From the NCBI GenBank assembly GCA_902729315.2, contig LR746268.1, positions 6,989,501 to 7,053,500 on the forward strand: a stretch of DNA of 64,000 nt. The letters run 5' to 3'. Below the pieces are notes generated by a model. It was given only the letters and a program-made list of their open reading frames with translations. It ran no database searches and was not told the DNA's origin. Of the stretch, positions 24,575-36,235 are shown one piece after another. The translations under genes were made by a program, and so were the position numbers. The DNA is from Spirodela intermedia (lineage: Eukaryota > Streptophyta > Magnoliopsida > Alismatales > Araceae). Position 1 is the stretch's first letter. Every line of letters begins with the position of its first letter.

Positions 24575-24929
24575 GTCAGGAGAGAATGTAGACGGAGAAT
24601 TTTTCACCAATATACACAAATATTCATCAGATAATTCCTTATCGTTGGTGGGATCTCGATTGGGTAATGATGAACATCGGCTGATAGAAACAACAGAGCG
24701 ACGTTGGATATTATAGATTCCCTACAAAAATTATGAAGTAAAATGGCTGAAACAATCAGAAAGAGAGCCAACCAGAGAGAGTCGATTCTTAGAAGAATTA
24801 TCCGGCTTGGCATATATAAATAGAAACGTCTTACAGCAGCATTCCTCTGCAGTCCAAGAAACGAAAACAGTCTTCTAATAGTCAAAAATAGCGAAAATGA
24901 AGCATTCTCCGGCGGGCGATCAGAATCCT
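24575..24929. other. Convergent 3' ends of the membrane-protein gene and RPL38
   Basis: Tail-to-tail 3' untranslated sequence, AT-rich; nothing else seen. A minus-strand open frame of 120 codons here runs through the RPL38 3' region and has no recognisable similarity. Confidence 0.6.
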
Positions 24930-26376
24930 TCAGATCTCCTGGACGCTCAAACCTGCAAGAACCCACAGAAGATCATGAGAAAACTCGATCGATCAACATA
25001 GAAAAAGAATCAGAAACTCTACTAAGTAAGTAAGTTTCATTTCAGATATAAATAATGTGGAAGAAGGAATTCCGTTTAAGACGAATCTAATATACTAACT
25101 TCCAACAACAGCAATCTGAGAGAAGATCAACAAATAGTGTATGGAAAGCATACACTTTCGAACAATCGCAGAAAGCAGCATGATAAGAAAGACTGTCATG
25201 ATACAGTAAAACGATTAGACAGTAAGAGAATTATTGTGGCAAGGATCAATTTTCCCCTTCTTCTGCATTCGCTAACGGGTGCTTTGAAGCATTCATTATA
25301 AGAAACCAAACTAAGCAACTGCGCCTTGGTTATTGCCCAAACAATAGGAGAACAATGGCGTCAGAAACTTTTTTTATGGTAATCTTGTTAATTACTCAGC
25401 AGCGTCTGACGGCCATTGTCGCTTGGACCAAGCTCTTTGGTGACGGTTTTATGGGCGAGAGAGAAAGAGAATGCCGCGTGAAGCATATTGAGACGGACAA
25501 AGAAACAAAGAAAAGAAATGTCTGTGTGACCTGGAGGCAGAGACTGCTTCAACTTATCAGCTTTCTCGGAGTCAAACACACAAAGTGTGTAAAGATACTT
25601 GGAGCATCTGACTTTGAACTTGACCACATCCTTGCTCCTCTTGATCTTCACAGACCGTGCATCTTTCCTTCTCGCAGTAAGAAGGAAATCCTTAATCTCG
25701 TGTATCTGCTTCGGCTGCATCGATCAGAGAGGACAAAAAATTATAAATCTGGAGGCAAATAGATATAAAGTGTTCATTTCAGGCTCATCTTCTTATCAGT
25801 GAGATTCAACTAAAATCGTCTTCATATTGTGTCGCATGTTTACACAACGTCGACAGAAAATTTCATCAAATCGTAGGGTGAAGAATCCACTTTCAGTTGA
25901 TGTAATAAAAATTAAAAAAATGGTTTTTAAAACCCACGGACAGCGTTCCCACATAGCTTGTTGAATCAAACCAGCCGTAGGTTTAAATTTTCCAGAAAAA
26001 ATAATTTCCAATGATGGATAATTGAAACTCGGCACATATCCCACGATTGTCAAAATGAGAACCAATCAAATGAGAATAGTCCAAGCATAGTGCAGCAACT
26101 CAATTATCAAAATAGCGGGGCCAATTCTTAGAGCCTTCAGATTCTACTCAGAAGGACAGAACCTATTTCTGTCCCACATACGAGGAGGTTCACATCTGAA
26201 GCAAAACGAGGGGGGAGGGAATCAAATCTATACCACCGCATCAGCATCCCACACGGATTTCTAAATATCAAAAACAATCACCGAATAGACAACACCGCAT
26301 GGACTAGAAGCACGGTGACGAATCGAAAGCATGTGCAGATAAATAGCCCGTCGAGGAGGCGGACAATGCGTACCAT
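24930..26376 (-). CDS. RPL38: 60S ribosomal protein L38 (eL38), 69 aa
   Basis: Three coding exons: 26376-26374 (only the ATG, followed at once by the donor GTACGC), 25714-25531 ([19 protein letters not shown] onward) and 24952-24930 (completing PPGLSVQEI, stop). The total is 70 codons, the usual length of eL38. The protein is almost identical to known plant L38 and belongs to the large subunit of cytosolic ribosomes. The ATG-only first exon forces the second exon to begin with CCG (Pro2). The 5' end carries a telo-box-like AAACCCTA (in the plus-strand word at about 26428), and site II words lie upstream, as in other plant ribosomal-protein genes. The gene follows the PPR gene on the same strand. 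Confidence 0.95.
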
Positions 26377-26925
26377 CTTCGGCGGGTGGAGGCGCCCGTC
26401 CGTCGTAGATGCGCAGGCACTACAAGAAACCCTAGCCGCCGATGGGCAACAGTCAATATACAGCACTCTCCTGGCTCACATCATAAAACTCTAGCCCTGT
26501 TTATCGAATGAAATACAAAAATACCCTTTAATGGGCCGTCCGTCACAAGTTTCGTCGATCTCACATCGGACCCAAGCCAACCCACACAATCCCCCGTCTT
26601 GGGGGCCAATCCCTCCCCACGCAGATGTACGCTGGACAGTCGATACGTGGCCCATTTATCTCGGCCCAAAAGGCCCATGACTGCATGTACGAACCCATTT
26701 TTGTCAACCAGGATGTAAACCATTATCAACTCATTCTTGGAATGCATTCTAGTGGGAACCTCCTCTCATTCTGGGTATTCTTTATTTTTTATCTTTTTAA
26801 ACAAACTTATATTGCAAAAAGAAGAAATTTTTTAACCATAACCAAATTTCGTATTAACACGGAATAAAAGTAATGTATATAAGGGAAAATAAATTCATTT
26901 TGAATCGACAATTCCCTTGGAGGCG
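26377..26925 (-). promoter_or_regulatory. RPL38 promoter with telo-box and site II elements
   Basis: Upstream of RPL38 on the minus strand and downstream of the PPR gene. Visible words: AAACCCTAG at about 26428 (telo-box near the transcription start); GGGCCG near 26533; and a pair GGCCCA/TCGGCCCAAAAGGCCCATG at about 26650-26682. Co-occurrence of telo-box and TGGGCC (site II) is the established arrangement of plant ribosomal-protein promoters. The exact start site is inferred. Confidence 0.6.
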
Positions 26926-29523
26926 TCACCAGTAGCCCCCGCAGGAGCAGGAACCGTCCTTGAAGCGATGGAAGCGGCTGGAATCCCTCAGTATGATCTC
27001 GTGCTCGACGACCCGGGAGATGAAGCCCATCGCGCTGTGGCAGTCCCCGCAGACGCGCAGGTTCTTGGTGATGCGTATGGGCGCCCCCGGCAGCGAGGTG
27101 AGGATGCCGAAGGCGAGGGCCAGCTTCTCGCTGTGCTCCATGAGCAGGGAGGTCTTCTCCTCCTCGTCCACGTCGTGCAAGGCGAAGCCCGTCTGAGGCG
27201 TGTACCCGAGGACCTTGATCCGCTGGATGAGCGAGGATAGTAGCGCGTAGATCTGAGCAGACTGCGGGTGCGTGCGGTCGCCGACGTAGAAGGTGGTGGC
27301 GCCTTTCCTCCCCTGTACCCAGCTGCAACCCGGCCTCTTCTTGACGCCCATCTTCCGCATCAGGCCTCGGACCCTGGCGACGTCCTGCCATCGCCCGGCC
27401 TTGGCATAGATGTTGGAGAGGAGGGTGTACGACCCGTCGTAGTCGAAGCCGAGCTGGGATAGTTCGCCGGAGGCGCGCTCGGCGAGTCGCAGGTCGGCGT
27501 GGAGCCGGCAGGCGCTGAGCAGGGCCACCCACACCACCGGCGTGGGCTTCATCGGCATTTCGTCGATCAGCTTCTCGGCGTCATCCAGGCGGCCGGCGCG
27601 GCCCAGGATGTCGACCATGCAGGCGTAGTGCTCCGGCCCGGCGGCCACGCCGAACTCGCCGGCCATCCCGCGGAAGTACGCCAGCCCCTGCTCGACCATC
27701 CCCGAGTGGCTGCAGGCATAAAGGAGGATGAGGAAGACGACGCCGTCGGGTTCCAAACCTGCTTCCAGCATCTGGGCAAAGATGCGGAGTACGTCTCCGC
27801 CTCGGCCGTGTGCGCCGTAGCCGGACATCAAGGAGGCCCACGACACGCCGTTTCTCTCCGGCATTTCGCCGAACACGCCGTGCGCGGCGTCGACGTCGCC
27901 GCACTTGGAGTACATGTCGATGAGGCAGTTGGCTACGTGCAACATCGTGGCCTCGAACCTGCGGCGGACGACGTAGGCGTGGACTTGCATCCCGACGTGG
28001 AGAGCTGCTAGACGGGCGGAGGCCATGAGCACGCAGGAGATGGTGAAGGCGTTGGGGGAGACGGGCTTCTCCTGACGAACCATCTGGGAGAAGAGCTCGA
28101 GAGCGGCGTTGGCATCTCCGTGCTGAGCGTAGCCGCCGATCATCACAGTCCAGGTGACCACGTTCCTCTCCCTCGCTGGCACCTGATCGAACATGGCACG
28201 GGCGCGGTCGAAGCTCTTGCATTTGCAGTACATGTCAGCGAGGGCGTTCAGCACCATGAGATCCTCCTCGGCGCCGCCGCCGACGCTGCCCCACGTCATG
28301 AGGCATCTCCTGAGGGCGTGGGCGTGGAGCTCCATGCCCTGGGCCAGAGCTCCAACAGAGGCGCAGGCGGAGAGGATGGAGATGATGGTGATCGCGTTCG
28401 GCTCCGAACCAGACGCCTGCATCCGGCGGAAGACTCCGAGCGCCTCGTGGCCGTGGCCCCTCTGTGCGTACCCCGCGATCACGGCGCTCCATGTCACCAC
28501 GTTCAGGGTGACCTTCTCCCGGTTCATCTCCTCGAACAGCCTGAGAGCGCCGTCGAAGTCCCCGTTCTGCGAGTACCCGGTGACCATGGCGTTCCAGGAT
28601 ACGACGTCCTTGACCTCCATGCGCTCGAACACCCCGAGGGCGTCCCTCATCATCCCACACTTGGCGTACAGATCTACGATGGCGTTGCCTACGAACAGAT
28701 CAGAGAAAAGACCCCTTCGGTAGGCGAATCCATGTACCTGCTTGCCCTGAGAGGATGCCCCCATGGAAGCGCAAGCCGGTAGGATGTTGACGAGGCTGAC
28801 CTCGTCGGGGGAGCACGGTCTGGCCAGAGAAGATCTCATCTGCCCGAAGGTCTCCAGGGCGAGGGCGAGCTCCCCGTTCTGCGTGTGGCTCGCCACCATG
28901 GAATTCCAAGACACCACGTCTTCGATTCCCAGCTGGAGCATTTCGTCGAACATGCGGCGGGCGTTCTCCGGGGCGCCGCATCGACCGTACATGGCGACCA
29001 GGGCGTTGCAGGCGAAGACGTTCGACACGAAGCCTTCTCTGCACACGACGGCGTGGACGGAGGCTCCCCGAAGGAGGGAACGGAGCTCGCTGCAGGCCTT
29101 GAGGATGTAGGGAAAGGTGAAGCCGTCGGGGGGAGTGCCGTGCCGGCGCATGCGGGCGCAGAGGGAGAAGGCGCGGAAGGGCAGCCCCCGGCAGGCCTCA
29201 TGCTTGATGAGCAGGTTCCAGCAGAAGGTCGACTGAGGACAGAGGCTCTCCAGGGTCCTGAGGGCGTCTGCGAGGGCGCCGCAGGCGGCGTAGGCGGCCA
29301 CGAGCGGGACAGCCAGGCGCGGCGGTGCGGGGGGGACGGCGGCGCCGCCAGAGAGGAGCTGCTGGTGAATGCTCCGGGCACGGCGGAGGGACCTGCATTC
29401 CTGCAGAAGAGAGGCGAAGCACGCTGCCGGAGCGGAGAGGGAGCTCACCCAGGATTGCAGCAGCCGAAGGGTCCCAGCGGCGGTCGTCGGCGTCGGCCGG
29501 GAGATGCAGATCAAGGGCATCAA
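26926..29523 (-). CDS. DYW-class pentatricopeptide repeat protein, intronless, 865 aa
   Basis: A single uninterrupted frame, starting MMPLICISRPTP with a basic, acid-poor N-terminus suited to organelle import. Tandem PLS-type PPR repeats follow from roughly residue 90 to 690; examples are FACNALVAMYGRCGAPENA, DVVSWNAMVTGYSQNGD and VVTWTVMIGGYAQHGDA. E and E+ motifs (KKRPGCSW, THPQSAQIYALL) come next, then a DYW deaminase domain. The zinc-site residues are visible as HSE near residue 797 and CGDC near 825-828. The C-terminus is CSCGGYW, with Gly replacing Asp of the DYW tripeptide; I recall the close Arabidopsis homologue At5g16860 ending in KGYW, so the change is probably old. DYW proteins edit specific cytidines to uridine in mitochondrial or chloroplast RNA; the target here is unknown. 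A telo-box-like word lies near 29648, upstream of the start. Confidence 0.95.
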   Translation of the reverse strand: MMPLICISRPTPTTAAGTLRLLQSWVSSLSAPAACFASLLQECRSLRRARSIHQQLLSGGAAVPPAPPRLAVPLVAAYAACGALADALRTLESLCPQSTFCWNLLIKHEACRGLPFRAFSLCARMRRHGTPPDGFTFPYILKACSELRSLLRGASVHAVVCREGFVSNVFACNALVAMYGRCGAPENARRMFDEMLQLGIEDVVSWNSMVASHTQNGELALALETFGQMRSSLARPCSPDEVSLVNILPACASMGASSQGKQVHGFAYRRGLFSDLFVGNAIVDLYAKCGMMRDALGVFERMEVKDVVSWNAMVTGYSQNGDFDGALRLFEEMNREKVTLNVVTWSAVIAGYAQRGHGHEALGVFRRMQASGSEPNAITIISILSACASVGALAQGMELHAHALRRCLMTWGSVGGGAEEDLMVLNALADMYCKCKSFDRARAMFDQVPARERNVVTWTVMIGGYAQHGDANAALELFSQMVRQEKPVSPNAFTISCVLMASARLAALHVGMQVHAYVVRRRFEATMLHVANCLIDMYSKCGDVDAAHGVFGEMPERNGVSWASLMSGYGAHGRGGDVLRIFAQMLEAGLEPDGVVFLILLYACSHSGMVEQGLAYFRGMAGEFGVAAGPEHYACMVDILGRAGRLDDAEKLIDEMPMKPTPVVWVALLSACRLHADLRLAERASGELSQLGFDYDGSYTLLSNIYAKAGRWQDVARVRGLMRKMGVKKRPGCSWVQGRKGATTFYVGDRTHPQSAQIYALLSSLIQRIKVLGYTPQTGFALHDVDEEEKTSLLMEHSEKLALAFGILTSLPGAPIRITKNLRVCGDCHSAMGFISRVVEHEIILRDSSRFHRFKDGSCSCGGYW

Positions 29524-29772
29524 TTACCAGCGCAGCCGATTCCTCCTACATCTCACATCGACCGCCATGTAGATCAAAAGAGTTCCTTCCATGCACCGTC
29601 GCATTAAGCACAAGTTGACATTTATACCCATCACAGCTCCCATCGTCTAGGGTTCATCCGCAAGAGCTAATATGAAGAAGGACAAACTTCGATGACGAAA
29701 CACATTGAAAAAAAATACAGTCATCAGGTTCTAGACCCCGGAGGCATCAGTACGTTGAGCGTCCTGGAAGTT

Positions 29773-32700
29773 CTAGTGTCGCCATCTCCGTCCATGGCCT
29801 TCCTCCATGTAGGGCTCGAGAAAGCCAATAAACTACAGCAGAAGAAAGGGCACTCAGATACAGGCGACGAGCTTCAACGACAAGGAGGAGCGTAAGAGTG
29901 GGGCTGAGAAGACCTTTGAACCATCTCGAGACCATCGAGCGCCATAGCCTTCCTCGACGCGTATTTCAAAGACGTGCTCGAGGGATTGAGTTGCATGGGT
30001 ATTCATCCAAGAGCAGCCGTTCAGCAGACGATCGATCACTGAGAGGGAAAATTGGTTCTTGTCGGTGTCTGAAACAAAGAAGGCCACCATCAAACATCAA
30101 GCGGGATGGTAGCAAGGTGGCAACTCTGCTGGAGATCTGCTTACCATTTCCAGTAAGATTGCCCCACCAGCCGCTACTGCTCCGGCAGACATGTTTTGTC
30201 AATGCCCTCGCGCCTTCAGTCAACGAACTGCCTTTAACCTGGGGTCAAAAAAAAGGCAACAAAATGGAATGGAGAGATCGTGGAAATATTGACTCTACAT
30301 TCATCGGGAATCACAAGATTTCCACGAATCTGATCAACCAGTCGACAACGGAGTGGTCAAAAAGCATATGATGGATAGAGAAAATGATCTGAAAAGCCCA
30401 GGTGTTCTAACTCCTCACTTCATACTATCCTGAACACCGGAACGCAAAATATAAGCGTCCTTAAAAAATAGCAAATCATGTGGGTGTTTACGAACTACTA
30501 CTTTGTGCTTGGTTGCATGGGATGCTAAATGGACGAAGCAGACCGAACAAAATTACACCTTTCCAGGCATAACGTAGTTTATTTTTTTGTGGCACGATTT
30601 AACACAGCTTCTTGGCCAGGTTTTTCTTCAGAGGCTTGTTTGAAACTTTGATAGATATCAGGCGAGAAATTCTTGTACTGTGACTAAATAAGAGACCCAA
30701 AACTCCTCACAAACCATCATGGATTTCGAAACTTACATCTGGTCCACGAGATAAGATGAAGGATGATAGGAGAGCTGATCTCGGTGGAGGAAGTGCATCT
30801 GGAATCGTTCCCACAGTATGCGCCATACCAAGAAGGCAATTAATGCCCTCATAACTTAGCCCCTGAAAGAAAAATCAACTTGGTTTGAGAGTTGGTTTAA
30901 TCGGTATAATCAGTAAGTTTTAGGGAAATGAAAATTTTCGTAAGAAGATGGGAAAACCATACAGAAAGTAAAGCACTCATAGAGATGCATGGCTGAGAAG
31001 CTGCTCTTGAAACGGAAATAGCAAGAACGCCATTGGAGTTCTCTTTCTCTTCTGAATAAAATTTTCTGTATATTTTCACCCCTGACACCATCAACGCCGC
31101 AACATGTTTTAAACCCGAGATCAATCATTTATGGCACTAGATAAATAATCGAAGGCAGAAATGGTAAAAAACATGAATATTAACTCCAAGTTTTTGCTGC
31201 CCCTACATGGAGAAGCCCATAATTCGTTATACCTAAGTGATCTACGCAATGTTGGAGGTTTTCCAGAAATGCCGAATTAAATATTGGAAGCAGAAGGAAT
31301 CAAAGTTCAGGCCCTTCACGAATCCAGAAGAATCAAACCGTGTTAATGAACCGGGCAGTAACTTTGTGGTAGCATGAAACTTATTCGATTATCTAAGAAA
31401 TAATATGTCAATAGTTATACCAAAAAATTTATCAGCACACTCCAATATTACCTTCTTCAATTGTTTTAACGCCCGGAAGAACACTTTCGAGAGTCTCTGC
31501 TTCCAGCATCTCCAAGAACGAAGAGTAGTGCTTGACATGCTGAACAAGAATATAAAATAAAAATTAATAGCCAAGAAATATCGTGGCATGAAATATAAAA
31601 TAAATATCAAGCCATCTCATGTGGCTTAAAAGGAGATAACATTAAATAAAAGAGCAAAAGAGATAAGAAAACTGCATTCTTTGCTTTGATGGAGACTGTG
31701 TGAAGAGACAATGGACCTTAGTTATATAATGGTGAATGATGTCGGACAACAATGTCCATAATTTCTATACCAAAAAAAAACCTTTCCAAGGAAAGATCAA
31801 AATAGACAGTGTCTACAGTTGCATGCCATTTGACATCATCTCTGTAAGCCACTAACGCATCCATCCTTTAATCCACTGGAATCTAATAGGATGTGGAAAA
31901 TTTATCCAAATAAGTTGTCGCTCAGTTATCGTATATTACCCCTCCATTCATTCTAGTCCTCTCCCATTAATCCATCCTTTTACCATCACAATTATCATTA
32001 TCTGGGAACTATGTTATATTTTACGCAGAAACACAAGGCATAGAGTAAATTACGAACTTCCATGAGTAAATGCGTAGCTCCTCATTACCATAAAAAGAGC
32101 TTTCTGTGCACATCAAAACAAGCATTTCGTAATCCTTAACTTGTTTGGAGAAGAAATGATTTACATGCTCAGGAGCGAAGTGAAACAGAGTGACATTTAT
32201 CATGACTTCATTTAGTATGTTACATCATCTATTCAAAGAACGTTCCAATCTGTGCAATTTTGACATGTTTATTTCATCATGAAAAAGAATCACCATCAAA
32301 AACTTGCATTGCAAATTGGAAACAGACAGAAATGAAGCTGCTGCCTCAAGGCACAGAGTCTAATTTATGGAATGATGACAAGAAAGTGCAATAAGGTACA
32401 ACCTCAACTCGAAGCAGAAAATGTTTGTTGACAAGAAGCAAAGCCCCTGGAGTAATTCTGAATCAAACAAATAGATATAAGGGTAATAAGACATAAGAAC
32501 CAGTGGCCAAAGGAAGTTGATAGGATACGAATAGGATATGTAGACAATAGTACACTTTGTAGTCATTCATTGCGTAAATACATAATTAATTCTAAACCAC
32601 AATTATCAGTAAAATATCGTCAGCTAATGTAATGGCAAAAAAGTAATGGGGAAAAAAATTAATCGAAACAAAAGGAGAAATTATAGAATTTTTTATCTTA

Positions 32701-33852
32701 CTGATTATAGTTTCCAAGAGCACACCTTCCTTCGACAGTCTTCACTCCAGCTGTGACAATAAAATTGACATTTAACATAGTTATTGAACCCTTAAAATGT
32801 AGAACCATATTGTTCGCTGCCATAGATTAGTTCGTTACCATAAGTAAATGTCTAGACTACAGTCAGTACATGTTGCATCATCCCGAGATCATGCTAACTA
32901 CTGTACTAGTTTGACATGATTTCCTCTGACTAACGCGTTATGATGGGTCGGTCTACATTTCATCTTCCCCGATTGACACAAAAAATCAGTTCTAGGACTA
33001 TCTCCAGCCTCTTGATCGAAGCAGAAATTTAATCTATAGAGGTTATGGACAGAGGGAACGGATTTACCTCTAAGCTGAGAGAAGAAAGGTTCTTGAACAT
33101 GTATTTCAAACTCCACTGAGCTGTACAACTGTGAATTTCGTGCGAAAGAATAACCAAGTACGTAAGAGAAGGTAGTAAACGGAGCTAAACATAAAGATCA
33201 CTTTCCAAAAGTCTCAGCTTACGCTTGCCAGTTCTGAACTTATAATCAAGTCATTCCAATCACACTCCTCCTTCAAGTCGACTTCCGGTATCTCTTTTAT
33301 CGGTTCCGAGGTTCTCAAGAAAGAGCCGTGACGAACGCACCGTTCCAAAGCCAGGGCCAAGCGCTTGTACAATGGGTACGCCGGGACACCTCTGAAAGCG
33401 TCAGAAACATTCTGCCAGGAAAATGAAGCGTATAAAAGTGAATTCGCAGCCAATTCACGCCAATTTTTCTCAGAGCATTTTCATCTTTTTGACGGAGAGG
33501 GGACGATAATCCCCTTGGTTTTTTTCCAGCAGGATCATCGAGTAGTCCACTTTCAAAAACTTCGCGTTTGCAATAAAGTGGACACGGTCGTTTTTCTAGG
33601 GAGCAAAAACTGGAAGAGGAAGGCACAGACTTCACTTCGTGCCGGAAGGTTGATGAGGCAGGGATCGGCGAGCGGGTCCGCGTCCTGGAGGAGGCGGGCG
33701 CAGTAATCACTGGAGAGCCCAAGGTCCGCTCCAAGCGTTCCGTCGAGAGAAGACGAGAGAGTGGATAGCACGAGCTCCTCGACGCAGTCCAGCAGGCGGA
33801 TTCCGTATGCGTACTTCGCCGGAGACGAGGGGGACGACGAAGGCTGCTCCAT
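29773..33852 (-). CDS. ASCH-domain protein, putative RNA-binding, 11 exons, 405 aa
   Basis: Minus-strand exons: 33852-33631, 33411-33223, 33128-33068, 32750-32702, 32457-32403, 31539-31452, 31081-30963, 30862-30737, 30238-30145, 30068-29914, 29832-29773, totalling 406 codons with every phase consistent. An in-frame ATG at 33861 would add three residues. Recognisable blocks are VPAYPLYKRLALALE, HVQEPFFSQL, TPGALLLVNKHFLLRVE (start of the ASCH beta-barrel), ESVLPGVKTIEEG, KIYRKFYSEEKE, LTEGARALTKHV, GWWGNL and EIRVEEGYGARWS, with the end FIGFLEPYMEEGH. This is the plant ASCH family I know as At3g03320-like. ASCH domains have a PUA-like fold and are predicted to bind RNA; the biological role of this family is not established. 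The 3' end lies 250 bp from the PPR start, on the same strand. Confidence 0.88.
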
Positions 33853-34749
33853 CAAGAACATCAGATCCAAATGATTCCAGTGTCACCAACTGAAGATTCA
33901 ATCACCCGTGTCAGGACCAAAATGGCGATAAATTTTATAATAAAGTCCATAGAAGACGAACAATATCTCAAATTACCCTAGTACGATGTTTCTTCTTCCT
34001 CCCGTCAGCCATCATCAGGTGGTAACGATCTAGGGTGTTCCTGAGGGATGGATTTGCGAGGAGTTGTGGCGGATCTCGTTCTCTATGCTCGGCTCTCCGT
34101 GCGACGAGGAGAGCTCCAGCCATTCGGAGTTTCCGGAAAGAGAATAGCTCGTCTTGCTCCAATGAGTCGCAACCGTCGATTCCTCCCACCTTGCACCACC
34201 TCAGGAGGAGATCTGAGTTGGAAGCATCGGTGCGAGCTGAGGTAAGACGTCATACATTTTCTCCTAACCTTAGTCCATTGAACGCTGTTTGTGGAGATAA
34301 TGCGGCTCTCAGAACAGTGGATCTTCTGGTCTGTTTCTGTATCGGGGAAGAACCAGTAACAATACGAGGAAGAAAGGTTTTTTGGGATGGCAAGATTGGG
34401 GAGGGGAGATTGTTTCAGGTACTTCTACACCGGATTTACAAAATATTGTTCGTTTCCATCTGTGCTCGTGCTCACAAGTAACGAGAGGATCCATGAACCC
34501 TAATCACGAAACTGCTATAGATTAACCCCCCCCCGAAAGCCCGAAGAGAAAATATTTTTTTTTCATTACATTTGAACAGCTATTTCTGAGTGTTTTGCAT
34601 TTTGATGCTGATCGCACCCATGCGCTGACTGACGTTCCCGAAGCGAAGAGGGAGTAGAAGATGTGTAGAAAGATGAACAGATTGCGCCATGCAGAGTTCT
34701 TTATTGGTTGACTTCCTGGCTGGCGACTATACGTCTCCCCCTCCGACCT
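33853..34749. other. Intergenic: ASCH gene promoter and MYB80 3' flank
   Basis: No recognised gene. A plus-strand open frame of 148 codons (34035-34481) covers part of it, but its product is unlike any family I know and shows no splice or start context. A telo-box-like AACCCTAAT occurs near 34497 and a C run near 34527. Confidence 0.45.
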
Positions 34750-35765
34750 TCAAACAATGGCGTCCATCAGATCGTCGGATAGGTCCCACATGATGCAGTC
34801 TGCACCAAACATGCCGGCGTTGCCGCCTTCTCCCTCCGCCACCCCACCGCTCCTCATCTCCTCGCCGGCCTCGTCCTCTCCTTTAACGCATGCAGAGCCT
34901 CCGCCTCGCGTCCCCGCGGGACCGCCGCCGCCGCCGCCCTCGCAGGTGGCGCTCGTGCACACGCTCTGGCTCCAAGCTAATCTCTCCGCGTCGTCGCAGA
35001 AGGACGACGCGCCGTAGCCGAAGCCATCGGCGGGCCTCGAGGCGGCGGCAGGGTAGAGGCCGGCGAGGGCCTCACCGGCGGCGCCGCCGGGGTCCGCGCG
35101 CTTGCGGGTGAGGAGGTGGAGGACCTCGTCCTTGAAGCAGCCGAGCGCCGCCTCGGCCAGGTGGGTCATCTGCGGCGGCGCTAGCGTAGAGGTGATCTCC
35201 GCGATGAGATGGGAGAAGGTCTTGTGGGTGACGGGATCGATGCCCATCCCCGAGAGCTTCTTCTTCAGCTTCGTGTTCCAGTGGTTCTTCACGTCATTGT
35301 CTGTTCGTCCAGGCAGCTGGGCTGCTATCACAGACCACCTGCAACAAGGATCTCCCAGTTAGAGAGGGAGCGAGAAGAGAGAGAGAAGAGAGGGGAGAAA
35401 GAAAGATTTGCCTGTTGCCGAGGACAGAATGGAGTTTGACGATGGTCTGCTCCTCCTCTTCAGAGAACTCCCCATGCTTGAGGTCGGGGCGGAGGTAGTT
35501 CGTCCACCGGAGCCGACAGCTCTTCCCGCATCTCTGTAAACCTGAGGACGACGGTGCCCATCCCCTAGGATGTCAAGAAAACGGGCACAGAGAGAGAGAG
35601 ATGTAGAGAGAGAGAGAGGAGGGCTGCATTACCGGCGTTCTTGGGGATGAGGCGCCAGTTGCGGGTGCCGTGCTGGGCGATGTAGGCGGCGAGCTTGTTG
35701 TCCTCCTCGGGGGTCCACTGGCCCCTCTTCACGTTGTCCCTCTCGCAGCAAGGAATCCGCCCCAT
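34750..35765 (-). CDS. MYB80: R2R3-MYB transcription factor MYB80 (tapetum/pollen regulator), 3 exons, 283 aa
   Basis: Exons 35765-35633, 35541-35412 and 35338-34750 total 284 codons. The start [22 protein letters not shown], the R2 and R3 repeats with their tryptophans, and [20 protein letters not shown] are standard R2R3-MYB. The block immediately after the repeats, [20 protein letters not shown] followed by [15 protein letters not shown], together with the C-terminal [14 protein letters not shown], identifies the MYB80 (MS188, formerly MYB103) group. In Arabidopsis and rice that group controls tapetum development, sporopollenin synthesis and pollen release. Both introns sit at the conserved R2R3 positions. 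Intron 2 begins with GC instead of GT (AACAG then GCAAATC, donor at 35411-35410), and no in-phase GT is nearby. The region after the repeats is rich in Gly and Ala and very GC-rich. Confidence 0.93.
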
Positions 35766-36235
35766 CTCCCCAGCTCTCTCTCTCCCCCGCGCTTCCTCCT
35801 CTCCCCCATGGAGAGACTTCACCGGTCACTGTAAATATACCGTCCGAATTGACTCGCCGCCGGAGGAGGGTTTTCACGTGAGGGCGAGGTTTCGCATGAC
35901 ATCACCCGGGAAACACAAAAGAATTCAACGCCCATTGGGGGCATGATGCACCGGTAGGTGGCTCACCCACACAGCGCCCGGTCAACGCTCTCTCTCTCTC
36001 TCTCTCTCTCTCTGCCGCACGTCATAAGAAGAGCAGGCCGGCCTTCCTGAAGCAGCCAGCCGGGTGGCAGGCGATGCGACGCGCAGTTCTCCGTTTCCTT
36101 CCAAGAACTCGATTTTTAGGCAGGCAGGACGAGCCCACTGAAGGGTCGTAGCCAAGAAGGAATAAAAAACTTGAAAAAGAAACATTGGAAGGGCATGGCG
36201 GCAACAAGCCTCCCGACCATGGCGGCCGCCGCCAT
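35766..36235. promoter_or_regulatory. MYB80 promoter and 3' flank of the hAT-derived gene
   Basis: Short upstream region of MYB80 on the minus strand. A CT microsatellite lies at 35987-36013. No further gene is seen. The MYB80 leader probably starts within about 100 bp of the ATG. Confidence 0.5.

Noticed and set aside
25355-25762. 135-codon plus-strand open frame
   Set aside because: Antisense shadow of RPL38 exon 2, which has clear homology and correct splicing on the minus strand.
26917-29607. Long plus-strand open frames across the PPR gene (up to 240 codons)
   Set aside because: GC-rich coding DNA gives open antisense frames; the minus-strand PPR frame is continuous and has all expected motifs.
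34035-34481. 148-codon plus-strand open frame upstream of the ASCH gene
   Set aside because: No recognisable domain, no splice or start context, and it overlaps the likely ASCH promoter; treated as chance.
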